NCBI GenBank assembly: GCA_023053545.1
Contig: JAKZAN010000172.1
Coordinates: 1-64,000 of the forward strand
Length of the DNA: 64,000 bases
DNA from: Lepidurus packardi
Lineage: Eukaryota > Arthropoda > Branchiopoda > Notostraca > Triopsidae
Reading direction: 5' to 3'
Part shown: one piece after another, positions 1 to 11,502 of the stretch
Numbering within the stretch: position 1 is the first letter of the stretch
Layout: the number at the start of each line of letters is the position of its first letter
Notes under the pieces: generated by a model
Databases searched by the model: none
What the model was told of the DNA's origin: nothing
The model's input: only the letters and a program-made list of their open reading frames with translations
Position numbers and translations under genes: made by a program

Positions 1-219
1 CCCAACCCCAACCCCAACCCCAACCCCAACCCCAACCCCAACCCCAAACCCCAACCCCAACCCCAACCCCAACCCCAACCCCAACCCCAACCCCAACCCC
101 AACCCCAACCCCAACCCCAACCCCAACCCCAACCCCAACCCCAACCCCAACCCCAACCCCAACCCCAACCCCAACCCCAACCCCAACCCCAACCCCAACC
201 CCCAACCCCAACCCCCAAA
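1..219. repeat. Macronuclear telomere, CCCCAA repeat
   Basis: About 36 tandem copies of CCCCAA (TTGGGG on the other strand) start at base 1 and stop at about 219. The array is not perfect: one CCCCAAA unit lies near 44-50 and five-C units occur near 199-205 and 212-219. C4A2 is the repeat of oligohymenophorean ciliates; spirotrichs use C4A4. The array lies at the extreme left and points outward, so this is a true chromosome end. Non-repeat sequence begins at base 220 and the first start codon is at 376, so the subtelomere is almost absent. Confidence 0.97.
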
Positions 220-375
220 GATTTAAAACATATAGACTGCATCTATTTCCTGCATAACAAGGGCTCGTCTATTCATAAACAATTGATTCCTAAAAAGGGT
301 ATTCTCAGCGCCTTCTCCAATATTTTTGCACTCTAGTAAACTACCAATATTTACTAACAATTCATCAAACACACC

Positions 376-2424
376 ATGTGCGGTATCTGTCTCCTCTGCA
401 ATGGTGTCAATATCAAACATCATCACTTCCGATTTGACTTCCTCAAATGCTACCTAGGCGAATACTCCACCCCTCATGACAGCAAAACCCTCAAATAGAC
501 ATCAATACCTCTCAACTAATATGTCTTCAAAAAGGGACTCTTCAACCTGCTCCCATAGTAACACTTCGTCGACACCTAGGCAGTTAAACTTAGACACAGG
601 GGTCCTGACCACTTCCTCTCCTCTGTAATTATGCTCGATACTTCAGAAAGTCAACTCAACACTCAGCACGATCTAACACCCTTCTAAAAATAAAGGAATC
701 TGTTATAAAAGAATAAGATAATCTGCTGCCAGTCGATTCTGAAACTTCGGGGGTCAAATCACTCCCAGTCCCCAACAGCAACCCTGAATTGCCGCAAAGG
801 ATTCCTGCTTTACAATGGGGAAATCTATCTATGCAACGATAAATAGGGTCCCCAACCCTTGCAAAGTGACACTGAATGGCTGTATGATCAGCTTGAGTCC
901 ATACCTGATGCCTATTTTGAGACTAACCAATATCAGCAATAAATCGTAGGAATTCTGCAATCCATACGAGGAGACTATGCCATCACCTACCTCAGAAACT
1001 AAAAATTATGCCTTGCAAAAGATCTATTTGGGAAAAAAAGTCTTCTTGTGGGATTCCAGTCTGATAGTTTTATTGTCAGTAGTATTGCTCTAGGCACATT
1101 GGGAGCCACATAGGCTAAACCAGAAGAGTTTGCAGAGTAAGAGGTAAAGGGAGAAGATGAGGAGAACTGGGCAGCCAAGTACGAAGCAGAACTCACTGGC
1201 TCGAAGGAGAAGACCTATTTCGAACTGCCCAGGGATTCTCTGGTGACATTAGATCTATCGAAGAGGAAACACCCGGAAGGAGTGGTGTGGGACAGGTTGA
1301 GGATTTCTAAAAACGATATTCTAATCCTCTCTGCACTGAATGAGCATAAAGTATGTCTTGCACTGCCTGAAGTAGTGGAAGGAATCAGAAAACTCCTAAC
1401 CGATAGTGTGAGGGAACTCGTGTCAAACATTCCTGAATTCTAAAGATATTTCTACCCGCATTTACTCCCAAAGAATTCATCACAGTAGACCCTAGTCACC
1501 TCAGAATAAAACACAATTGAAATTAAGGAGGGACAAGTGGAGGGATCCGGCAACAGCATCGCTGTGCTTTTTTCTGGGGGCCTCGACTCTGCCATGATCG
1601 TTCGCCTCCTCCACGAAGTACTCCCCATTCACGTGGGCATCGATCTTATTAACATTGCATTCCTGCAAGAAGCCCCCGATCGGAAGACAGGCATCAGCTA
1701 ATTCCAGGAGCTGAAGCTACTGATGCCCTAGCGCAAAAATCTCAGACTAATTCTGATTGATAAAACCCTCGAAGATATCGACACGATATCGACCCAGCAC
1801 CTGGATCTGATCTACCCCAAAAACACTCAAATGGACTTCAATATCAGCGCAATTTTATATTTAGCTGCAGCAGCTGAGGGCAAAGACTTTGAAACAGGCA
1901 AAGAACTACGCTCTACGTCAAAAGTATTCCTCTCCGGTCTCGGCGCAGACGAAATCTTCTGCGGCTACTCCAGATATAGGGTGGCCTACAACAGAGGAGG
2001 ATTGCCTGAAATGGAGAAAGAAATGATCTTCGACATGGACAGACTGTGGATACGAAACTTAGGACGCGACGACAGAGCCGTTTCCCATCAGGGCAAGGAG
2101 ATCCGCTATCCTTTTCTATATGCTCCCATGATCGAGTTCCTAAAAGAAAAAGTGGATTTTTCAAAGCTAGTAGATTTCAGCAAGCCAAAGGGTTCAGGGG
2201 ATAAGGAGCTGCTGAGGAAGCTAGCAGAGGAACTGGGGCTGAAGTAAAATCCATATTATTAATATGCATGTATTCGAAGCGATAGACAAGCTGGAGGTTT
2301 GAAGAAGACAGCGATCCAGTTCGGGACTCGGCTGGCGAAACAACTGAACGTGAGACAGTTCGGGAGCAACCGGAAGGCCAAAGGAACAATGATTTACTAG
2401 AAGGGACAGAAGAAGAAGTAGTGA
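376..2424 (+). CDS. ASNSD1: Asparagine synthetase domain-containing protein 1 (ASNSD1)
   Basis: Two exons, 376..2243 and 2286..2424, with a 42-bp intron; 668 residues. It starts MCGI, placing the N-terminal nucleophile cysteine of class II glutamine amidotransferases at residue 2, which fixes the start. The ATP-pyrophosphatase loop FSGGLDSAMI lies near residue 400. RNLGRDDRAVSHQGKE and a C-terminal GLKKTAIQFGTRLAK match the ASNSD1 family rather than true asparagine synthetase; human ASNSD1 is similar in length. Splicing joins ELGLK to QAGGLKK, as the family alignment requires, and the gene ends at TGA 2422. About 20 in-frame TAA/TAG codons read as Glu. The family's reaction is not well established: the fold suggests glutamine-dependent amidation. 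It is the first gene after the telomere. Confidence 0.88.
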
Positions 2425-2787
2425 GGACATGATGCGGGAATAAGAGAACATAATAATGGGAATGCTAACGAGAGCGAAGGGAGTTAGAGTTTAAATTTTA
2501 ATGTTGTTAGAAAATAGGAGGGGTGTTTTGGAAGACCCAGCTGTAAATTATTTGAAAAGACGGAGGTTACGATTCAGCTATGACGATTCCACCCTAATCT
2601 ATAGCTCCCATGCAACGGACTCGACACAAAATACTAAGCATCCCACCATATTTTTATCCTCCCTAAATTCCCCATACACTCCATAGACTCAATAAAAGTT
2701 ATCAGCCACTATTTACTATTTTAATATCCCAAATCTATAAGCCTATCCCACCTATTCCTCTATTTTTACCTCCTCCCAGGCCCGCCC
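2425..2787. other. Intergenic gap between tandem genes
   Basis: This 363-bp stretch holds the 3' flank of ASNSD1 and the upstream region of the giant gene. It is richer in A+T than its neighbours. A frame opening with ATG at 2501 stays free of TGA until it runs into the next start codon near 2789, but it has no recognisable motif and I regard it as leader or chance. No RNA gene was recognised. Confidence 0.5.
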
Positions 2788-5700
2788 ATGAGCATTAGGC
2801 TGAAAGTCACCAACAATGACACTTTCCTGGGCTCTGACCGCAAGAAATCCGTCAACCACTCCATTGACAGCTGCGTCAACCGCTTCAATAAGAAATTCAC
2901 TATTGTGTTCGACCCCCCGCTACTCAAAAATTAGTCCCTCACCCATCTGCGAGACGCACTTGAAAACCAACACAAACCATAAATTATCCTAAAATCTCAA
3001 GATATTCGCCATACTATTATCGCCTTCAAGAGACGAGCCGATGATCTTTTCACTCTGATTGTCGCTGGGGCTTCTCACAAGCACTGGCTGACAGAATTTT
3101 GCTAAAAAAACAGTGGCAACAAACGCTTCCCTTAAGGTCTAATACTGTGTGCTTTTGACGAAGGAGCCAACTAAAAACCTGCTAACTGCCCCGAAAACCT
3201 GCAAATAGTTCCTCAAATCGAGCAGCTGGACAAACTGATCGAGCTGCAAATTAACCTGCACAAAGAGAAGGAACAGTTGATGCACTACTACAGGAATCCT
3301 AACGCCAGACACAACAACAAGTAGGCTTCAGGAGTTCTCTGTATTGTGTACCCCAAAGAGTACTAGACCCTGAAAACCGCAGTTAAGAAGTTTAATGCGG
3401 AGTCTTCGAAGTATAAGCAAATTCTATTCTTTTAGTACGATGGTATGCGGGAACTACTTAAAATATGTAAAGCGGGTAAAAAATCCGGTGGCCGTAATAA
3501 TCAACCCTCTTCACACAATAACCACGAGTTCGATCAATTACACTCCTCTTCTAATGCTGCTGCGTTTTCTTCTTTGACCTGTGAATCTATCAAGTCTTAA
3601 TAAGGACTCAAATAGGCTGATAAAGTAATAGTTATCACCCGAGAAGCCAGTGCATAGCCAATCTACCAGCTAGTTAAAGATCGGAAAAACTGGAAGGTTT
3701 TTGGAGTGGAAAACCTTGATGCTGAGGCCCTTACCAAAAATCTATTCAACTTGCAGGCTACACAAGAATACTATCGCTACATGGACATGGTGCATGCTCT
3801 GCACATTCAGCTTTTCGTTGAATCGGCAGCCATCGATAACCTTCACTTCGGACTTTCGTAGTACACGCTATTTGAAAGTATCCCATAGCTGATCCAGAGC
3901 CTGGAGAAAGTGCCTGCTCACCATGAGGTGTTAGTGTGTATCTGCTGCAAGAACACATTAGATCTGATATCTTGGATTGATTTGAAATGCCTAAAAAACA
4001 TCAAACTGTACATCAAACTGGACGAATCCGTGTCGAACTACCCGACGGAGTATGTTGTGGGATTCGGCCAATAGTTTAACCAGTTTGTCAAATTTGTCGA
4101 GAACCTTAGCTAGGACATCCGGACTTTCCAAGATCCTCTGCGCTGCCTGGTCGGTCAATCGGTCTATTTCTTAGTCTACAAGAAACACTCCAAGCTGGCC
4201 GAGGCAGTCGATGAAGCCACCATCCGTAGATAGAATATGTACGTGATTGGCCTCGATGACTACCGGCAGCACCTCAACCACATACTTTCACGGTCGATCA
4301 GCACCAACGACTACGTCTTAGTAACATACGAACTGGACGTCAAGGAATTCTACGACTACATGCGGTAGTACAAGTTTCTGAAGATCATGGTCGTCAAACA
4401 GCCGGCGAAGAGACACATCGTGTTAAGCAAAGCTAACTTCAATCCTACTCTGTACTCTCAGATTATCACCCATGTGCAAAACGAGAATGAGCTCAAGGAG
4501 TGCATCAGATGGATTCAGAATGAGCCCGAAGGCGTTCAGGAATAGGAGCACTACATATAAGAGAAGGTTACTCCGACTGAGGGTAATGGCTCAGAAAACG
4601 CACCTGGCACACATAAGTTCGCAGTGAAGGTATTTAGGCGGAACGATGAATCTCATAACGAAATTACCCGGTTTGATCTAAAGTTGAGGAGAAAGCAGAT
4701 CGTAATATACGTTCCTAACAGCATGGACGACCCCAATTCCCTGATCATGGAAAGAAGGCTCAAAACTCGTTTCAGAAAGGATATCGAGTTCCGGATTTAC
4801 TATAGCAACCAGGATATCAGGGATGTCGAAAGCAAAAATCACCCTCTCAGGTTCATCATTATCAATGAACAGTACATTTCGTGGCTCAAGCAGTTCCTCC
4901 TCAATGACCACAACCAATTCATGAAACTCATAATCTTTGTCAAGTCTGCTTGCTCCTTCGGCGAGCTCTCAGGTATGACCAGAGACCGGAGAGTGAAAGT
5001 CCTAACCCACAGGTACCAGGACATCGAATAGTACATAGTGGAGCAGCACAAACAGATAGAATTGAAAGAGTTCAAACTGAAGAAAAGTTACTATGGAGAG
5101 TTCCACTTGAAGCATCGGTTCGAAAAAGCCATAATTTTTGTGAATAAAAATGCAGCAGAAACTTACAAAACCCTCAGCGAGCATATTCAGTCTGAGGATA
5201 TCATCATATATGACTATGACTCTCCGGAAGACCTGGCAAGGATCATCCAAGAACACTAGCTGAAACTGAAGTCCATCCACGGCGACCAAGCTGAACACGA
5301 CTATCTCGCAACGAACTAGGGAAGAAAGGAACCTACCAGCAGCCAGCTCATTCCTCTCTCCGAAAACAACCTCGCCAGAAACGACAACAGATTATCCTAC
5401 AAGTATATCTGCGTTCTAGTCGGAGGGGAGAATGTCGACTGCCCACCGTAGTTCAAGAAGAAGGATCCAATATTCTTGCTCCTAAAGAATGAATTTGGAT
5501 ATCCTAAAGTGGATGCCTCTGAGAACAAGACGTATTGGCTCAAGAACCTGGAATAACTTCTCGTCTGGATCGAGTCAATACCTAGATATGATGAGTTCCT
5601 GAATCCGATCATCCGACCCACAGTATCCAGCTTGTCATTTATCGAGACTGAGCGGAATGGGGGTTCGATCATGGAGTTAGGCAGTTTAGATGTAGGACCG

Positions 5701-8700
5701 GGTAACACGAATCTGGCTAAGAAGTACAAAATGATTACTACACTGGAGGAACTCGAATCATCCGGCTCCTCAGTCGCCTAGAATGATAGCCGACAGAATG
5801 CCATCAATTTGGATGGTACTCCTCTCGTTTCTAAAAGTGAAAAGAACTCCATGAGCTCATCGGATGGGCTCCCTAAGAATATTGCGACTCTGGGTAGCTC
5901 TGGGACTCTTAAGTCTGTCAAGAGTTAGTCGAGCAATACCAACCTGCTCCCTCCCCTTCCTCCTTTGCGCAAACCTATCAAAATGGACAATAAGAATCTT
6001 AAACCAAACTCCTCTAAAAACCAAAGGCTGTTCTTGTTACCAAGAAACTACCGCTATCATCCTCAATATGAGTTTTTAGGAGATATCAAAATCAAGGACT
6101 TGAGAGTTTTGTACTATACAGATGAGATGACTCTCCACAATTTGATCAATGCCCAGTCGAACAACTATCAGGATATCACCATCCTAGCTTCAGAACAAGA
6201 CACCAAGAAGATCATAAACAATGCCGAGTTGAAGGCCAAAATACTGACTCTAGGAGTCAAGGTGTAGCAAAGCCCCGACATACTCATTAGGCAAGCGTCT
6301 CTTATACTTAACCGTCTCAAGCCACTAGTAATATTCGCAAAACATTCTCAGTAGAAGCTAATACCTAAATAAGTATTGAGCAAATACCCAATTCGATTTG
6401 TCAATGACTATGCGGACATTGACCCTAACTTACTGACTCATCCGTCTATAAAGAAGGCAATATTAGTCAGCAAAAGGGAGCCCACACTCTGTAGTGTCAT
6501 GATCCCCAAGATGAAGACTTTTCCGAACACAAAAATATTAGTAATAGACGATGACCCCAGGAACACTATCGAAATTGGAGCCCAGATAGCGGGACGAGTC
6601 CGATATCTGACTAACTAAGAGATGCTCGTGAGACTGGAGGAAATCGCTTGGAAAAACCATTTAAGAACCCCCATAAACGTTTTTTATGATGAAGCCAACG
6701 AAGCACTCCATGCGATACTCGAGAAGATTAGCCAGTCTGAAAAACACCAAGACTCCACGAAACTCATGCCGTTCCGAGATTGGGATGAATTGAGCTAGAA
6801 TTTGGCGAGACACGACTGTGAACCTGCAATCCTAATTGTAGATTAGAAGCATGAGAAGGAAGCCGACGAGTTGGGACTCAAGCATGGTATCGCCAAGATT
6901 GTGTTGCTGACAGAACTGTACCACAAGAATGGAAGGTACCTGAATGTGAATGAAAGGGATTTTGAGTCTGAACTGAGCGAGTACCTGAGAGATATTTCTC
7001 ACAATCTGGAGTCATTGGATTCCCTGCTGGAGGAGTTTTCTAATTTGAGTATAATCAACATCGACAGAGGCAAAGAAGAGGAGTTCGTGACTGAGTTACT
7101 GGCGCTAGACGCTGTCAATAAATATTACATCTCCAAGAGCTGGTCCCACAGCGAGATCCACGAGTGTCTGAAAGAGACCGAAAACTGCCAGGCCAGAGAA
7201 TGCATCGTTATTGTTTCCGACAAGGACAAGGAATACATGATCAGGAAGTTTGAAAAATACAAAAACATCCGCGTCATCATCGCTGTCAGGAAGGACTCCC
7301 ACTTCCAGAAATAGGACCGGTTCCGAACACTCATGACTTCTACTCATCATTCAGGCATCGTCCTCAATAGGCTACTCAAGTACCTGGCTCCCAAGACCAC
7401 AATCCACGAGCTAGAAGTCAACCAGGAGCAGTCCGCACTCCTCAGCGCTCTCCTCGAGCAGAACAAAGGGACGCACATAGTTCGCCAGGAGGATCAGAGA
7501 TCCGAAAGAGCAGAACAGAAAATATTGTAGTGTTCGATGCAGCTAGTAGAGGAGTTAGTTTTGAAGTCCAAAAACAGCTCCTCTAGCCAAGTCAAAGGGA
7601 TCAGTGAAGACAACAGCCCTAAGACTCATCAGTTAAAGAATAAAAGCATGACAGTCTCATTTGACAGTTTGGGGAAACAGACAGAGCATTTGTTCTACAA
7701 ACAAGCTGTAATGTCCGAGAGTCGTGCAATCACCCCAATCGCTATCCAGACATAAAGGAAAATGCAGCTCGCAGTCGCAAGACGATAATCATCGATACTC
7801 TCAACTCCTGCAAGTTCGGCGTGTCCAGACATCAGATAATAATAGCCAATCTCCTCCTCTGTCCGATCATTTGCATGCCTCACTCTAGAATTCAAAGTAG
7901 AGTTACCTTGTTTTTTTCACCCATTGAACTCTGTAACGTTGCAAAAAGAAAATTGTAGATCGATTGCTATCGCAAAGCCTCAACTTCATTCGATACTAGT
8001 GCAGCCTGTTACCGATTGCTTGACTCCTATACCCTAAGCTTCTCCGCCTAACTTCATCGATAATCCTTTTACAATGCCATCCTAATCGAAGAAGCCTCGT
8101 TTAGAAAGGCCATACTAACTATAGGCAACACTTCCAAAACCTGTCTTAGGTAAAACCCTTCATAAATAAGGCACTGCAACCTCGTTTTCGACAGCTAACA
8201 TACAATCGGCGAACTGCATAACGTCGTTTGATAATGGTGAGGCAGACGCCGCCAACAGAAAACCTGAAGGAGAGTTATCTCTGAACCTTGAGTCGAACAT
8301 CATCGTGACGTTTAAGCAAGATGTTCGACGATTATCTCGGAGAGGAAACTTCTATATCCTGGTCCAGAAGTCTATTCTTAAGTGTCTCGACCAGAAAGAG
8401 CTCAATTTCTACAAGAGAAACCAGCTAAATATCGAAGAATTCGCTGGTCATTCTGAAGTCTGGTCTTATCTAGATAACGTAGAAAATTCCAATCTACTAG
8501 TCTTCTGTGATGAAACGCAGTCCCAAGTTATCAGAGCCAAAGGCAAAAATAAGATCCTGGTTAAGGAGATCAAAGCACATAAGCACAAGTCAGAGTTGCT
8601 GTACTATCTGAATCAGATCCTAGAAATGATCCAAGGAGCCAATAACGCTCAAAAAGACTCGGGACTGTTGCCCGTCGAGGAGGTCTCAATGCTGCTGCCT

Positions 8701-11370
8701 TAGGATATTGAGGAGAGCGTAGGCAACATTCTTGATGGTTCACATAAAACATCTAAATTGATATCTGAAAAGGAGGAAAACATTGAACAAAAGTCTGTGA
8801 GTCTAGGCTAGTTCGAGTTCGATTCCTATCACGACAAGATTCTAGAAGGAATAGAGGATGAACCCACCATTGTAGCCACTCCTCAGTGCAGAAACGACAA
8901 CTTACAGCCAGCTATGCCAAGTTTTAATCAGCAGCATCCCCTCCTCTATCAGCTATCAGATTCTAGACTTCAGACTTACCAGCGGCGTCTCTTCATGGAA
9001 CCTCTAATGGAAAACTAGAGGGTATTCGTATTGATTCCCAAAGGCCAAGCAGACCTGTAAATGATGCTGATGCGCCATAAACAGTATAATTGGAGGATAA
9101 AACACCTTGAATACCAACTTGACACTCTTCTGAGTCTGTGCCAGTTGATCGAACAGACAGACTCCATCGTGATTATCGCAGACGTTTCTAATGAGTCTGA
9201 GATAGAACGTTCGACCAGGAGGAACAGAGTCAACTATAAGTTCATTTTCAGGAATAATCCAGCAAGGCACCTTAAGAAAAATATTGAGAATTCAGGCCAG
9301 AAATTCTACACACAGTCGAATAGGGAGATCGACACTCTTCTGGCAACCATCCCACGCAACAACTACCTGCAGAGTATTAAGCTTAGAATGCCTTTCTTCT
9401 TGAGTTCCAAAGCCGTAAACGCCCCCGAGAGCAGCCGTGGAAATAGCCCGGTCAGTGTCAGCACACATCCTAACATATCTGTATACTATGAAGAATCTAA
9501 CTCATTGGTAGTAAAGCAGTACATTCTGCAGTTGCTCAACAATGGGTGCCCCAGGGTCATCGCAGTCGGCTATTAAAAGCTTGAATCCTTGAAACTCGTC
9601 CACTAGGCCAGTTACTCGAATCCATCCAGCAACAGTAGCGGCCAGAACCAAAATCATCCTAGCAATGGCAGACAGGGAAGTTCCAACCATAAAGGAAACA
9701 CCAGCAACACAAAAAACACTTCTGCTACGGTCTTTTCAGATGAAGAGCACAACCTGGTTAAGGATACTCTTCACCTCATTATCGCATGCACTTTACCCCG
9801 CAAAGAACTCCCCCAACTGCTCACCACCCCATTACAAGCCCAGAAGAACAGCTCTCTCTCTGTCTCAAAAAACAGGCATCTTAAGATACTCTACCTGGAC
9901 AGGAAAATTCCTATCATGCATCTCTCAAATCCCAATATCATACACTTACCTTAAATACAGGATTTCAAAGCCTTCATGGGCAGCTTGCAGCTTGTGTTGT
10001 AAAATAGCACTATCTAGCACAGAATCCAAGCCAGCCTGGAGCAGAAACGCTCATCAACTTCCAATCAGAAACGTGGTCGTAATTGTGACCCTTCGAGCTC
10101 TGCCAACCCCAAAAGCTACTCGCCGCTTTCTCCGAACTCCCGCACCTACAAGGAGGGTCCTGGATCTACAAAGTTTTAGATCAAGAAACCGCCTCTTTCG
10201 AAACTAAACCAGGCAGATGCTCCGAACTGTCTGAAGACAGCCAAAAGCTAGTCTTATTTTCCAGAAGCTGTACTCGATATTCGCTAATCGTATTTCGCTA
10301 AAGGATCGACTCACTTTAACTATGACTCCCCCAAACACATTCTCAAGAAACCTACGGACTTCCCAACCTCTCCCCGGAGTAATTAAAACCCAGAAAAGCA
10401 CATAGTTGAGCGGAAAATACACATGCAGGCCATCAAATCTAGCGTATTTCATATTATAACACCACAAAACTATGAAAATATCATGATTTCTCCTAACTCC
10501 AATCATCACAAGTACTCGACGTTTTAAGAACTCTTACTATTGATGAGCAAACATATAACTTCCAATGTGCCAGGCCAGAGTGTCTTCGTGGTATTGGGGT
10601 CCGAAGCAGAGTACGCAGACTTGAGGGCTGCTTTGCGGCTCGACCAACAAGTCATGGCTCTCATACAGAAATCATAGAAATCGGTAGACAAGAAAGAGTA
10701 TCCAGCTAACGTGTATCTCCTAACCGATAAATAAATCCAATCTATTGTTCGAAATCTGGCCAACTTGCTTGAGTCTAGAAGGGTGGGTTCGCGAAATGAG
10801 TCCAGAAGTACTTCCATTTCACAGCGCAACTTCATAAAATCTCCTAACAGGCAACATGTTCAACGCAGACTGTGTCCCGCTTATAAAGTGTATCTGCATC
10901 AGAGTCTATCCAATCTCAAAGAAGAGATCCTGAAGATACCTGGTTGCCGCATTATTGTCCCCTTTAGCTCGTTCCAAGAGATCCTTGACGATCGAGATTC
11001 ATTCGGGCCTTACAAACTGAAAAACGAACCTTCCCCCCTAAAAAATGTGTCTGCCCAACCCAAGATTATGGTGATAAAGCCACAAGATAACAAGTCCTCG
11101 TACGAGGAATTGTCGTATGCTGATGCTATTCTGCATGTGCTAAATCTTGATCGGCATGAGACCAGGCAAGTGCAGTGCAACAAAATCAAATTTTATGTTG
11201 CAGGTAATAAATCGAATAGAAACATCAATGAGGGTAGCGTGGCAGGCTGCCAAGGAAACTGGGGACCGGGGCACTGCGGAAACATGAATACGGGTCGAGA
11301 GCACAAAACAATAAATCAGATTGGGGAAGGGTGCGAAAAACACTACTATAAAAAATAAAAGACAGCATGA
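2788..11370 (+). CDS. Giant uncharacterised protein, 2,860 residues, repeated alpha/beta segments
   Basis: I read one frame from ATG 2788 to TGA 11368 without an in-frame TGA or a needed intron. TAA/TAG codons are spread along all of it, so under the standard code it would look like a field of short frames. I do not recognise the family. The sequence repeats a pattern: a short hydrophobic strand such as KAIIFVNK, LRFIIINE, AILIVDEK, CIVIVSDK, KILVIDDDP or IRVIIAVRK, then a charged helix, every 40-60 residues. That looks like a chain of receiver-like or Rossmann-like alpha/beta units. The middle (about residues 1600-1850) and the region around 2300-2450 are Ser/Asn/Pro-rich linkers. There is no signal peptide, membrane segment or catalytic motif I can name. 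KILVIDDDP (about residue 1250) resembles a response-regulator acid pocket, but no complete receiver motif follows. Function unknown; reality of the frame is very likely from length and composition. Confidence 0.8.
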
Positions 11371-11502
11371 TTTCATGAGTAAAGCTCCATATTTATAGAA
11401 TTTCTACTGAAAATGCTTCACTTTTCCACTAATTCTTCGAGGATGGCAATTTGCGTATCTTGTATATTGATAAGAGAGAAACTGAAGGTATCCGAATAGA
11501 CA

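Noticed and set aside
2501-2696. ATG-initiated frame MLLENRRG in the gap after ASNSD1
   Set aside because: No homology, and with TAA/TAG as sense it simply runs to the next gene's start codon; looks like leader or spacer.
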